Source of the DNA: Cryptomeria japonica
Taxonomy: Eukaryota > Streptophyta > Pinopsida > Cupressales > Cupressaceae
Length of the DNA: 64,000 nt
NCBI RefSeq assembly: GCF_030272615.1
Contig: NC_081408.1
Coordinates: 604,861,673 to 604,925,672, forward strand
Direction of reading: 5' to 3'
Under the pieces are notes generated by a model that was given only the letters and a program-made list of their open reading frames with translations, was not told the origin of the DNA and ran no database searches. How positions within the stretch are numbered: the stretch's first letter is position 1; each line of letters begins with the position of its first letter. This document shows, piece by piece, positions 1 through 10,594 of the stretch. The translations under genes and the position numbers were made by a program.

Positions 1-49
1 TGGCCTATGTCAGAAAATTAACATATTTTTTGATAGACAAATATATAAG
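1..49. repeat. Element A, first LTR, left piece
   Basis: This stretch matches the second LTR of element A from about 8915 onward with few changes. It stops where element B starts; the rest of the same LTR resumes at 3709. By comparison with the second LTR, about 270 bases of this LTR lie left of the window. The last five bases (ATAAG, 45-49) and the five after B (AAAAG, 3709-3713) are probably B's target duplication with one change. Confidence 0.8.
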
Positions 50-873
50 TGATGCAACCATAACCAATGAAACCCTCAAAAGAGAGCTAGCCGGCTTATG
101 TAGCAAGAGTAACACAATGAAAGCAACCAGAAAACATAACAAGAAGACATAAACAGGTCATATTATTGCTTTAGAACTTATAGCAATCATCTGGTTATCA
201 TCATATATTCATCAAAGAACATCTGGTAGTTAACCGGTTACATGTCGGCTTCAAGCCAGAAACAATCCAACCGGGACTCTAAGAATCAACCAAATCAGTA
301 AATTCAAATATCAATCCTTATTCTCAATTCTACTTCTTCTACCCCTACAAATGATTATATAATATAATATTTATACCCGCCAGAACATATCTGGGTTGGC
401 CTCATAAGATTACATTTACCAATGCAGGAAAATGAAACGTGTAATTAGGTTGGCTCTAAAAATTAAGAAACCTTTCCAAAAAATAACAACCACAAAGTGC
501 AGTTCAGCAGGAAGGTTGACCACATGCCAAAGAACATCAGACAAGACCCAAAATAGATCCACACGCCAAGAATCATGCCGGTAATGAAGGAAAACCAATC
601 GGTAAGCACAAGAACTGTCCCAGAACCCAGAAACAGTCAACCAAAAGCGATAACTGGCCGAAAAAGACCCTAAATGAACTAAAAAATATGGAATTAAGAA
701 CATGAACCAGCCTGGAAACCAAAAATAAGATCTGCCACAAAAAAAAGCAACTATCGGTACCAACCGATAAGAACATAAAAAACTGCACAATGAACTAAAC
801 AAGAACAAAACTAAAAGGAAATATTATTGGGTTGATGCAATATTTCTCATCGACCGGGGATGCTCTTGCATTA
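50..873 (-). repeat. Element B 3' LTR (minus-strand sense)
   Basis: It matches 2882-3708 over its whole length with scattered substitutions and small indels. A TATA-like box for minus-strand transcription lies at 366-377 (sense GGTATAAATATT). The plus-strand right end reads CTTGCATTA where the other copy has CCTACATCA, so the terminal CA has mutated here. Confidence 0.85.
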
Positions 874-1299
874 GACACCCCAGGTAGAAAGAAGATGTTC
901 CATGAGAGGCAACTCATGAATATCTAAAAGGATTCAGAATAAAGACCCCATGCTCAATCTTGATCCAAACATCTTCCTTATCAACCAACCTCTTCTTTAA
1001 CTCTTTTGAAATCTCAACCAACTTCTCTAACCCCTGACCCTCTTTTTTTATCTTCCCTTGCTTCAGATCTGCACATTATCTATGTTTACTTCTCTCTTAG
1101 TTCTACAACTCTGATTTGTTTCTACTACAAGACTTCATCTAGTTTGTCTCCACAATCTCCCTATCATCTAGTTCCATCTGTCCATCGGGCTCATCTGTCA
1201 GATCCTTCTGCAGACTCATGTCATCCTCCGCTATAACCTCTGCAACCAGTTTCATCAAATCTGTCTACAACCCTTCCAATCTAACTTTTGCAACCAGTT
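874..1299 (-). other. Element B internal 3' region, non-coding
   Basis: This lies between the end of the protease remnant and the 3' LTR. The minus strand next to the LTR is G-rich (CTACCTGGGGTGTC) and may be the polypurine tract, though it is poor. I see no convincing gene; short open stretches here have no family resemblance. Confidence 0.4.
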
Positions 1300-1920
1300 T
1301 CTCAGTATTGCAACTTTTCCCAAGGTTCAAATTCTTCACCTCCTTCTCTTTCTCCTTCAAAGAGATCAAAGTGAACTTCTACCCATCCTTGTCAATAGTG
1401 ACTAGGTTTCTTCTACAGTTATAAATATCTCCTCTATCAAACTACCAAGGTCTTCCCAACAAGACATGACAAGCACTCAAAGATACAATATAACACAAGA
1501 CCTCATCCCTGAAAGGCCCAATATTAAAATTCACCAAACACTGCTCCTTCACTTCCATTTTCTGATCATCTTGTAACCAACTTACCTCATAAGGACAAGG
1601 ATGCTCAAACGTCTTCAATCCAAGCTTCACAACCATCTCTTCAGATACTAAATTAGCAGTACTCATAGTATCCACAATAAACTTGTAACACTTACCACCT
1701 GATTTGCACATAGTCTGGAATAGACTCTTCCTTTGAGTAGATCTGATATCCTTTCTTCCGAACATAAGGGATTCTCCTTGCTCCGATGCACAGTCAAATT
1801 TGGTACCTTCACTTTCCAGTTCCTCATTTGCCACACAACTTCTTGCCATTCCCTAATTACATTCATAGAATCTATGTTCGGTTTCTCCATACTGAAAAAT
1901 ATTTGTCGGGGAATTCTTTA
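1300..1920 (-). pseudogene. Element B zinc-knuckle remnant and aspartic protease
   Basis: The minus strand encodes a degenerate CCHC knuckle near 1870-1911 (frame reads YFQYGETEHRFYEC, with the first two cysteines lost). A retropepsin-like domain follows, open from 1849 to 1442. It has the family layout: a strand ending in IVDTMSTANL at the active site (chromovirus relatives have DGGS here), then HPCPYEVSWL, then the closing LLGRPW. A TAG follows RPW, where relatives have Q, and homology continues past it as FDRGDIYN. The aspartate is kept but the usual glycine after it is not, so the enzyme is probably inactive. Gag lies upstream in a different frame, indicating a frameshift. Confidence 0.75.
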
Positions 1921-1943
1921 CCAGTACTACTATTGCCTTTCCT

Positions 1944-2848
1944 CTATGTTTTATGTTGTTCTTTACTCCACTTAGGTTTTGACTCATCTTCCTCATCTGG
2001 TTTTTTCTTCTTTGTACTCATTTGCCCTTTGAATTTCTCCTTCACTCTAGGGTAATTTGGTTCTCTTCTTCTCACCTTCTCCTTAGCCTTCAAAGCATAC
2101 TGGTAAGCTTCTTCAACTGTGGAAATCCTCAACATACTCATCTCATCCTGAATGTTAAATGTAAGTCCATTTATGTACCTCGCCACCTTTTCTTTGTTCA
2201 TCTCTCTATGTCCAGATCTAATCATCACCTTGTAGAATTCGTCAGTATATTCCTTCACAGTCATGTTTCTCTATTTCAGGTTCTGCAACTTCTTAAACAA
2301 TTCCAACTCATAGTTTCTCGGTATGAACTTGGCGTTCAATATTGCAACCATTTGTCTCCACCGAGTGATCTTCAATTCACCATTCTCTACTCTATCTTTC
2401 TGCAATTCTTTCCACCATAAGGTAGCATGCCCTTTCAACTTAGTTTGTGCCAACTGGACTCTCTGTAAGTCCTTGACATCCTCAAACTCAAAGTAATCCT
2501 CCAACTATTCGATCCAATCGATCAGATCCTTCGGGTTCAACATTCTAGAATAGTTTGAAACTTCAATTTTGTAAACTTTACTCGCTTGCTAGGGTTCCTC
2601 CGTAGACCATCCAAAGCATTCTGGATTTCATTCCTCACTTCACTCTTGAAGTACTCCATCTTCTGCTCCACCCTCTGAGGGTTTGTCCTCCTAGGTGACA
2701 TCTCCTCTTCCACTCTGGTCAACTGCCTCATCTCGGCGATGACTGTCAGTTGCAATTGCCTCATCTCGGCGATGACTGTCAGTTGCAATTGCCTCTTCTC
2801 GATGATTTGTCTACCCAAAGGAATGCCTCAGGGTTCACAAACTCTTCC
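1944..2848 (-). pseudogene. Element B gag (retrotransposon gag domain)
   Basis: The minus-strand reading frame begins near the ATG at about 2860-2850 and runs to 1944, with a TGA near 2828, a break near 2505-2536 and a TAG at 2271-2273. The central part has the Ty3/gypsy gag signature: GHATLWWKELQ, ITRWRQMVAILNAKFIP, then VKEYTDEFYK and the closing AYQYALKAKEKVRR. It would form the capsid that packages the element RNA. The N-terminal part is charged and carries a 33-base tandem duplication. The C-terminal end is lysine-rich. The split into pieces is by nonsense mutation and one indel. Confidence 0.8.
2725..2790. repeat. 33-bp in-frame tandem duplication in element B gag
   Basis: Two identical 33-base units (2725-2757 and 2758-2790) follow each other; a partial third begins at 2791. 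On the minus strand each encodes the 11-residue block MRQLQLTVIAE. The length is a multiple of three, so the frame is kept. Complete identity suggests a late slippage event. Confidence 0.9.
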
Positions 2849-2868
2849 ACCAGCCATTTCATAACCAT

Positions 2869-2880
2869 CTCTGATACCAT
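2869..2880 (-). other. Element B primer-binding site (initiator tRNA-Met type)
   Basis: On the minus strand, two bases inside the 5' LTR, the sequence ATGGTATCAGAG matches the usual plant site TGGTATCAGAGC, complementary to the 3' end of initiator tRNA-Met. Its position next to 2882 fixes the LTR boundary and the direction of the element. Confidence 0.85.
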
Positions 2881-2881
2881 T

Positions 2882-3708
2882 TGATGCAGCCATAACTAGT
2901 GAAACCCTCAAGAGAGAGCTAACCAACTTATGCAGCAAGAAGAAACAACAACAAAAGCAACCATAAAACATAACAACAAGACATAAACATATCATATTAT
3001 TGCTTTAGAACTTCCAAAAACTATCCGGTTATCATCATATATTCATCAAAGAACAGCTGGTAGTTAACCGGTTACATGTAGGCTTCAAGCCAGATACAAT
3101 CCAACCGGGACTCTAAGAATCAACTGGATCACTAAATGCGAATCTCAATCCTTATTCTCGATTCTACTTCTTTTGTCCCTACAAATGATTACATGATATC
3201 ATATTTATACCTGTCGAAACATATATGGGTCAATCTCATAAGATTACATTTACTAATGTAGGAAAATAAAATGTGTAATTAGGTCAGTCCTAAGAATTAA
3301 GAACTCTTTCCAAAAAATAACAACCACGAAGTGCGGTTCAGCAGGAAGGTTTTCCACATGCCAAAGAACATCAGACAAGACCCGAAATAGATCCAAACGT
3401 CAAGAATCATGTTGGTAATGAAGGAAAATCAATCGATAAGCACAAGAACTATCCCAGAACCCAGAAATAGTCAATCGAAAGTGATAACTGACCGAAAAAG
3501 AACCCAAATGAACTGAAAATTTGAAATTAAGCACATGAGCCAGCCTAGAAACCAAAAATAAGATCTGTCACAAAAAGAAAGCAACTACCGGTACCAACCG
3601 ATAAGAACTTAGAAAATTGCACAATGAACTAAACAAGAACAAAAACTGAAAGGAAATATTTTTGGGTTGATGCAAGATTGCTCATTGACTAGGGATTCTC
3701 CTACATCA
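2882..3708 (-). repeat. Element B 5' LTR (minus-strand sense)
   Basis: Right-hand copy of the LTR at 50-873, with intact TG...CA ends (TGATGCAG ... CTACATCA). It would supply the promoter for the minus-strand transcript. The primer-binding site abuts its left end. Confidence 0.85.
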
Positions 3709-4560
3709 AAAAGGAGGTTTTCCCCTCTTGTTTTGATATACGTCAATAAGGAGATGAGGATACAAGAAAAAAATTATAATCATCAAGCATTCAAGCATTG
3801 AAGTATTCATCATCGAGCATCTCTAAAGATCTTCAATGCTGCAGTCTTCATTCATCAATTGTGGAGCATCATTACATCAATCATATGCAAGAATAAGTGT
3901 GTAATTAGGGATTTTTAATGTGCATGCCATTTCATACCACATATGTGATCACATTCGAGAAGCAAAGCATCATTATCAGTCATTGCAGTTCTTAGGTATA
4001 TCCATCCATTATTTATTTCAGTATTTGCAATATTTCAATCAAGGTTAATTCCTTAACCGAGTTTTGACTTAGGCAAGCCCCTATTCCCAACCTATTTCCC
4101 TTTCTTTCTGTGTGCTGGAAACAGGCACAAAGCTACGATCTTTAAAATCGACATTATTTGCAGAGATAAATCAATCCCTTTTGGTGTGAGAAAAGTTAGG
4201 AGGACCAGGGAAAATTTCACTACAGTCCCAACATTTTGTAAGTTGTTTTAGGGATCATGTCTGAATCTACTTATATTTTTCAAATTTTGGTGTGTGCCTC
4301 AATCCGACAACTATAACTCGTTGTTTATGCATTTTTACCTTCATTTTTAGCACTTTACCCTCATTTCAGCAATTCAACTCACAAAAGAGGGCAAAAAAAT
4401 CCACCCCTTGAATCCAATTAGTATTTTTAGTTCTTATCATTACTGATTTGTGACTAAATCTATTAGATTGAACCTTCTTTTGAATGTAATAGGCCACTAA
4501 GCAAAAATTAGAGGTTTTCATCATTCTTGTGGTGGAAACCCTAATTTTTCACCCATTACA
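3709..4560 (+). repeat. Element A, first LTR, right piece
   Basis: Continuation of the LTR interrupted at 49. It matches 8956-9326 up to position about 4074. It then runs on to end ACCCATTACA at 4560, directly before a primer-binding-site-like sequence. The matching LTR starts TGTAGAATCC, so the element has TG...CA ends. Total LTR length, summing pieces, is about 1.16 kb. Confidence 0.8.
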
Positions 4561-4580
4561 TTTTGGTGAACCTGACTCCT
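4561..4580 (+). other. Element A primer-binding site (putative)
   Basis: Directly after the LTR end comes TTTTGGTGAACCTGACTCC. TGGTGAACC is also the start of the gypsy1 and gypsy3 sites in this window, which supports the assignment. The match beyond the first nine bases to a particular tRNA is unclear to me. Confidence 0.6.
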
Positions 4581-5214
4581 TTCATGTTTATTTCTAATTT
4601 ATGTTCTCAGATCTGAGTGTTTATACAATTTACAATTCAAATTTTCATTTACAAGTTTAATTTCCAATTGAATCTAAAAAATTTAGAGGTTATATTCACA
4701 AAGACCCTAATTTTTTATTTTGAAAATCGAGCTTGTAGATTGTTTAAATTGAACTAATTATTTTACATCTGATTTAGAAACATTTGAAAATTCAATTTTA
4801 AAGTCATAGATCTCATTTTAATCAAATTATACAAATTTAGAGGTTTAATTCATAAAAAAACATAATTTATTTTGGTTAATTTGATTTGTGGGTTGCTTCA
4901 TTCTTTCACATCAATTTTTCAGATCTGATTTTAAAACATTCATTATGGCATTTAATAGATCTAATTTATTTTTTTATTTCACATATGATTACCTTTCTTT
5001 TCACTTATATTTATCAAAATCATGTGTTGGATAATGGCTTCTTTCATTTCACAATGATTCTTTTCTTTCATAGCACTTTGGCATATTGTGTTTTTATAGT
5101 TTCAAAATTCCTTCCTTCAAATCAATTTGATCTTAAAGCTTTCATTTATATTCCATGTTGTTTTATGGTGATGTTTTTAGGAAAGTGAATTTCATATATA
5201 GATCACCTCAAAGC
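4581..5214 (+). other. Element A leader, AT-rich, no gene
   Basis: AT-rich sequence between the primer-binding site and the first gag-like frame. An open stretch at 4886-5188 is phenylalanine-rich and has no family features; I treat it as chance. Confidence 0.5.
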
Positions 5215-5920
5215 TTTTGTAGATCCTAATCCTAGAGATGCTAATGGAAAACCTAATCTTTGTACCTCTCCTAAGGTATCCAATGTGAATGAAGAAATAG
5301 CCAATACTCCTATCAATGTTCTCTTTAATGGAGAGAAAAAAATAAAGAGAAACATGGCCCCATATTATTCTCATACACATACCCTAGTGCAAGGGGGGAA
5401 AGGTCAAAATATTGATGTTTCCATCTCTCTAGATCCTTCTTATTCTCCTGGAGCCTATCTTAATCATCAAAACATTTATAGAGAAGATGATGTTATGAAT
5501 TTCATTCATGAAGCCTTAGATTATAAGGATCCTCCTTCCCAATCTACCAAAGAGGATCTGCATGATGAAAGAAAGGAAAAACTTTCTTCACAAGATATTC
5601 CTTCTTCATCTACTAATCCCTTCATTCCTTCTAAATATCCTTACACTACAACCTTCAAATAAATTTATTATAATGTTCCTCTGCCTTATCAATTAAAATA
5701 TTATTATAGGAGTGGCTTTAACGTAATATCAAAATAAGGTTTTAAAGGATGAGGACTTGGAAAATTTGAAAAAAGAATTAGAGTCCCTATAAAGCCTCCT
5801 ACACAAATTACTATAGAAGGCATAGGGAATTATAATAAATCTCCTATGGATGACCTCATTAGGATTCAAGATTTCAAAGACCATCTTGCAAGACAACAAG
5901 GCATTCGTTCTCATAAAAAA
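5215..5920 (+). pseudogene. Element A gag-like remnant with G-patch-like segment
   Basis: A plus-strand frame is open from about 5215 to 5662. It encodes a polar protein (ends SSTNPFIPSKYPYTT) that I do not recognise as a named domain. After the TAA the frame continues with interruptions through about 5735-5800, reading GFKG-stop-GLGKFEKRIRVPI. This has the G-patch pattern of glycines and aromatic spacing, as found after the protease in several gypsy elements and in gypsy1 here. It is followed by a tail ending MDDLIRIQDFKD. The stops make it a remnant. The function of the first part is unknown. Confidence 0.5.
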
Positions 5921-6282
5921 TATTTCTTCAAAAACTCCTTTTTGTTCATTTTATGAAAGTCATGATCATCATGCTAATTTAAAATACAATGAAAGGACTT
6001 ATTGATAGTGGCAAAGTTAAAATAATGGATGACAAACCTTCTTCTTCTAACAATCCCAATCCTTCATCTCAAAATAATAAGACTACGCCTATTGATGATC
6101 AAGAACAATTAGCTACTAGAATCTTTTGGAAATTGAAGTATGGCAAGAATGTTGTTTTTCCCTTTATAAAGTTTAACACTAAGCATATAGAAGGAAGTGG
6201 ATATTGTCTTTTTCATCATGGTGGTTCTCATTCTCTTGGAAAGTGTAAAGCATTTAAGGAATTATGTTCAAGAATAATATGA
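5921..6282 (+). pseudogene. Element A gag C-terminal remnant with two knuckle-like segments
   Basis: Around 5921-5990 one frame reads FCSFYESHDHHANLKYNE, a decayed zinc-knuckle of the C-x2-F-H type. It is followed by KGLIDSGKVKI, which in Tat-like gag proteins comes right after the knuckle. A frame open from 5989 to 6282 has a second one, YCLFHHGGSHSLGKCKAFKE. Gypsy1 has one such unit (HCEFHQGRGHKTSNC). A small frameshift separates the two units. The protein would be nucleic-acid binding; it is not intact. Confidence 0.55.
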
Positions 6283-7600
6283 TCTTGCTTGTATATTTCT
6301 TTCAATAGATCTTTCTCTCTTTCTTGGTGAAAAGGTAATTCCTTAGTACTCCCTTCAGCGTCATGTTGTTCCTCAGCCTATGACACAATTAGTTCACTTA
6401 ATTGGGGGTTATTTGTCATCAGAGGTGGTGCTTTTTCAATTTCAATTATCTTGGGGTAGCAACATGATTCTCTTTTACCTCTATCCTTTCTCTTATATTT
6501 AAAGTTTCACCATTTTCTTTATGGATTGCATTCTTCATAACTTGATGTCCTTTCTTGCATAGAATTATCCTTCATGTGAGTACATGTGTGTCCCTTGTTA
6601 TGACTTATTCTTTGTTTGAAATGACACATCTCTTATGAATAATCTCTCCTAAGGAAATGTGTGACTCTTTATCCTAATCTGTCCTTGTCTTCTTTCTTGG
6701 GGGGGCAAGGATGGAGGCAAGGATGGCTCTTTCGTTCTCTCTCTTTCTATCTAAAGTATCACTATTCCCTTTAGGGATTGCATTTTTCATATGTTGATAT
6801 CCTTTTTTTCATAGAATGGTATATCTTTTATGACTAGTCCCTCCTTAGAGGGAATCTGTGATCTTTCTTTCTGACTCTCTCTCTCTCTTTGAAGATTGCC
6901 TATTCTTTAGAGTTGCATTTTACATATATTAATTTCATTTCTTGCATTTGATATTTATTCATGTGAGTAAATTGTGCATTTTCTTATGTTTTATCTCTCC
7001 TTAGAAGCTATGTAATTTTTCTCATTGTCCTTACACTTGGGGGGCAATGATTTTTTTTCTCGTTCTCCCTCCTTTGTAAGGATATACTTTTCCTTTGTTG
7101 AGCAATGTTTTCTTATGATTTGATGTCATTCATTGTGTGAAATTGTTGTTTTATCAAGGATTCTCTCTTATGCAGGAGGTGTAAGTCATTGGCGACAACC
7201 TCTTCTTCACTTGGCAATGTATATCTATTATAAACTTACCCTCTCTCATTGAGTCAAAAGTGTATTGTCCTTCATCAAGAATCTCTTTCACCTAGCAATA
7301 GGAGGAAAGTATGAATTCTTGTTCCCCTTTTTCCTTTATTTTGGTAGAAGATGCTATATTTGTTCAAGAAACTCCTCTTGGAGGTAGATGTCTTTTGAGA
7401 AAAGATCTCTTCTCCTCCAAGGATCTCCTTTACACTTGCTGCAAGATATCTCTTTTAAAACTATCTTATCCTTGCTTGAAGAGTATTTCCTCTTTAGTTT
7501 GGATTTATGACATCATTGCCTAAAGGATATCTCCTTGGTGTTGAAGGTAGGTATCCTTGTTTCTATATTCCTTAAGACATCAACATAGGGATATGTTGAC
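6283..7600 (+). repeat. Element A internal degenerate repeats ending in G-runs
   Basis: No gene. Three or more diverged units of roughly 270-330 bases follow each other. Each holds a version of 'GGATTGCATTTTTCAT ... TTGATATCC ... CTCTCCTTAGA' and closes with a G-run: TTGGGGGGGCAAGG near 6700, TTGGGGGGCAATG near 7030, and AAGGGGGGGCACCC near 7610. The G-runs resemble polypurine tracts but stand far from the LTR. The units are too diverged for exact borders by eye. Confidence 0.5.
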
Positions 7601-8647
7601 ATCTTAAGGGGGGGCACCCATATCACTCCCTTTGTACCATATTGTACTATATTTTTGCATATCATTCTTGCATATCTTTAATGGGGTGTTCATTCTCAAA
7701 ACCAGAGTAAATAAACTCTTAGAGTGAGATGCTTCACACCTGAATCTAGATGCAGCATGTGATATATGTCTTGAGTGGGATTATACATCATCAAAAGTAG
7801 AGTAAATAAACTCTTACATGAGATGTCTTCAAAACCAGACATGTATTTGTTTTAATTGGGGTCACACATTCTCAGAACTAGAGGAAACTCTTAGAGAGAG
7901 ATGTTCTCGAAGTCAGACATTCACCCCTTTACATTTTTATTTACATTACATGTCTTAAACAAGTTGATGCACACTCGATACAGGGTTCTATATACATGAA
8001 ACTAGACATCACTTGAACACACGCACAAGGATGAGTGGAACTAGCTAAAAATAGCTAGACTATTCCTATTCTCCTCCTCAACATGGATCACTTATATAAA
8101 AACATCTAGGGGCGAGGTATCCATGTCCTTTTTCATCATTCTTCTCATGGATCATCTAGAAAAACACATGTAGCATGTACATGTGCTCTCTCTTTATTTA
8201 TTCTCATGAACTTATATATTTTCTATTGATAGTTCATGGATGATGCATGCTTTTCTCTTTTACGTGATTGCTTGTGTTCATGAGATGGCATTTTTCAAGA
8301 ATGATATTAGTAGTTGAGATATTTTGATATCAAGGTCTCTTTGGCTACTTAACTTGAGGTCTTTTTTTTGGTTCTTAGCTTTTGTGTGTTGTGTATCTTT
8401 TGTCTTTTTGCCTTTGTTTATCATTTTGTCTTTGTTTATCTTTTTATTTTTGTCTTGTTTCTGTGTGCCCTTGCATATGTTTGAGTGAGTTAAGATCATA
8501 AAATTGGGGGCTTGGTTCCTCAAAATTAGTGATGTCATATACTCCTTGTGATTTTGCTCCTCATTGCTCCTCTCCTTCATATCTCTTTCATCTACTTTAC
8601 TGTGAATATTTGTGTAAGTTGATACTCCCGCTAAAGTGGGGGTTAAA
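7601..8647 (+). other. Element A 3' internal region with polypurine tract
   Basis: Non-coding. Between about 7685 and 7925 a block with AGTAAATAAACTCTTA, GAGATG and CAGACAT recurs three times at about 100-base spacing. The last bases before the LTR, AAAGTGGGGGTTAAA (8633-8647), look like the polypurine tract that primes plus-strand synthesis; their position fixes the LTR start at 8648. Confidence 0.6.
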
Positions 8648-9326
8648 TGTAGAATCCTAAATTGTACTCCCTTACAATTTAGTCCACATTTTGGGCCCTC
8701 ACCTTAGTGTTCATCTCCCAATGCTTAATTAAGGTCCAATTGTGCTTGCATCATGCAGATTTGGCCTTCTTTTCATTTCATACACAGCGAGACCCCTTGT
8801 CTCAGCCCCAAAATAGAGTAGGACCAAGGTGTGGTGCTTTGGTCCTCTTTATTTGTGCCCCATTTTTAACCCCTCTTGTAATTTCAAATTTGAGTGGGAA
8901 ATATCTCTCTGTGTCGGCCTATGTCAGAAAATTAACATATTTTTTGATAGGAAAGTATATCAGGAGGTTTTTCTCTCTCATTTTGATATACGTCAATAAG
9001 AAGATAAGGATACAATGGTGAAACTATAATCATCAAGCATTCAAGCATTAAAGTATTCATCATCAAGTATCTCTAGAGATCTTCAAGGTTGCATATTCTT
9101 CATTCATTAATATTGGAGTATCATTACATCAAATCATATGCAAGCATGTGTGTGTGATTAGGTTTTTGTCAATGCATACCATTTCATACAACATATGTGA
9201 TTACATTAAAGAAGAAAAGAATCATTATTAGTCATTGCAAATCTGAGGTATATATTTCCATTATTTATTTTAGTATTTGCAATATTTCAATCAAGGTTAA
9301 TTCCTTAACTGGGGTTTGACTTAGGT
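8648..9326 (+). repeat. Element A, second LTR, truncated
   Basis: Starts TGTAGAATCC after the polypurine tract. From 8915 it matches 1-49 and then 3714 onward. It stops at 9326 where element C starts. The remainder expected from the first LTR (4075-4560) does not appear elsewhere in the window, so it is either beyond the window or deleted. Confidence 0.8.
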
Positions 9327-10532
9327 TGTTGGCATTTGACTGAACTGGTAAAGACTATTGGTGATATACAATCGATAAATGATTGATTGGTGAATGTGAT
9401 GAAGAGATTGAGATTCATGTTTGATGACTAAGTTTTGTGTTGTCATTGATTTCAACAATGTTTTGTGGTCATCTAAGTCTTGGAAGACAACCAATAAGGT
9501 TTGACCGGTACAAAAGACAATTTAGCTCAGAATCTGTAATTAGGATCTCAACCGGTAAACTATGAACAAAGTTGCATTCCGACAACCGGTACAGGCGATT
9601 CATGAAGAGTTGGATGATGCGGTTTTACAACAATGATGGAGACAAGGTATTTGGAGCTATTTTCATAATCGCATTGGCAAATTCAGTTGGACAAGCAAGA
9701 TTTGATGTTCAGAGCAGACATTTTGACGTACACTCAACCGGTAGTGATATAGTCACTTAAATCGATAAAATGACATGTTTTTTATTTCCTATGTCGGTGG
9801 CTGACATAAGTAAAGCTTATATTGCACGATTGTCTAGATTCATTGAACCTAGGAAATTGTTCCAAGGTTGTAGCCGACTAAAACTGATGTTTATATAAAG
9901 TGTGTATGAATGTGTATGTGTGTGAGATCGAAGGCAAATTAGGCAAAGTTGATTGTGTGGTGTTTTTCAAAGATCTATATGGATGTGTTGTTGAAATTTT
10001 GAGGATCTGAAGTGGATCTTATCAGACACTTAGGTGTTACATAAAGATCATTTGACTGTTGTTTCCCTAACAGTTTGTAGCAGTAAAATCCCCTAACTAG
10101 GTAGGTCCTAACAGGCCTTAACTTGTAAATCCCCTAACAGGGTAGCTCTATATCAGAGTGTTAAATCCTCTTGTGAGGTTGATCCTAACAGGTCATAGCT
10201 CCTAATAGGGCTTATCATTTAAATCCCTTAACCGGGTGACTCCTAACCTGATCTACTCCTAATAGGGCATATTTGTAAGACCTTAACTGATCAAGATTTC
10301 TATTCTGCAGATAATGAATCTTGTGGGTATTAACTCCCACTATGGTTTTTCCCTTTTGGGTTTCCACAAGTAAATCTCTTTTGTTATGTGGAATTTGTTT
10401 TATTGGGCATTAACCTATGTGGTGATATTCCTCTTCTGCTTGATAAGTTTTAAGTTTTTTAAGTTGGTGATCAGACTCATTTTTTTTTCTTGCACTGATT
10501 CACCCCCCTCTCAGTGCCTTATAAGTTTATCA
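9327..10532 (+). repeat. Element C 5' LTR
   Basis: Begins TGTTGGCATTTGAC and ends AAGTTTATCA, followed by a clear primer-binding site. TATA-like box TTTATATAAAG lies at 9890-9900. Downstream, 10070-10280 holds a series of short repeats (CCCCTAAC / CTAACAGG), also seen in the copia D and solo LTRs. The C-rich block at 10500-10513 is the family hallmark in this window. Confidence 0.8.
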
Positions 10533-10534
10533 AT

Positions 10535-10546
10535 TGGTATCAGAGC
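10535..10546 (+). other. Element C primer-binding site (initiator tRNA-Met)
   Basis: TGGTATCAGAGCC directly after the LTR end matches the common plant copia site complementary to initiator tRNA-Met. Confidence 0.9.
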
Positions 10547-10594
10547 CAACCTTCTTTGAGGCTTAACTGCTTGATAAGGATTCCTAAGGCATGC

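Larger units (their letters stand above)
50..3708 (-). mobile_element. Element B: non-autonomous Ty3/gypsy element with gag and protease only
   Basis: Two similar LTRs of about 825 bases (50-873 and 2882-3708) begin TGATGCA and end in CA (right copy) or TA (left copy). They enclose only about 2 kb. On the minus strand the order is 5' LTR (right), primer-binding site, gag, zinc-knuckle remnant, aspartic protease, 3' LTR (left). No reverse transcriptase, RNase H or integrase is present, so the element must have used enzymes from elsewhere. The LTRs differ at many positions and the coding frames carry stops, so it is not recent. It is inserted in the LTR of element A. Confidence 0.85.
1..9326 (+). 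mobile_element. Element A: non-autonomous Ty3/gypsy-type element, host of element B
   Basis: LTR (broken by element B), then 4561-8647, then a second LTR starting at 8648 and broken at 9326 by element C. The internal region carries gag-like remnants with a G-patch-like segment and zinc-knuckle-like segments, then more than 2 kb of non-coding DNA. No reverse transcriptase or integrase is visible. This fits a gag-only (TR-GAG or LARD-like) element that depends on a partner. The knuckle style and the G-patch point to the Tat-like gypsy side, but this is inference. Confidence 0.75.

Noticed and set aside
416-808. 130-codon frame in the element B LTR
   Set aside because: It is rich in Phe, Trp and Leu, not kept open in the other LTR, and has no domain.
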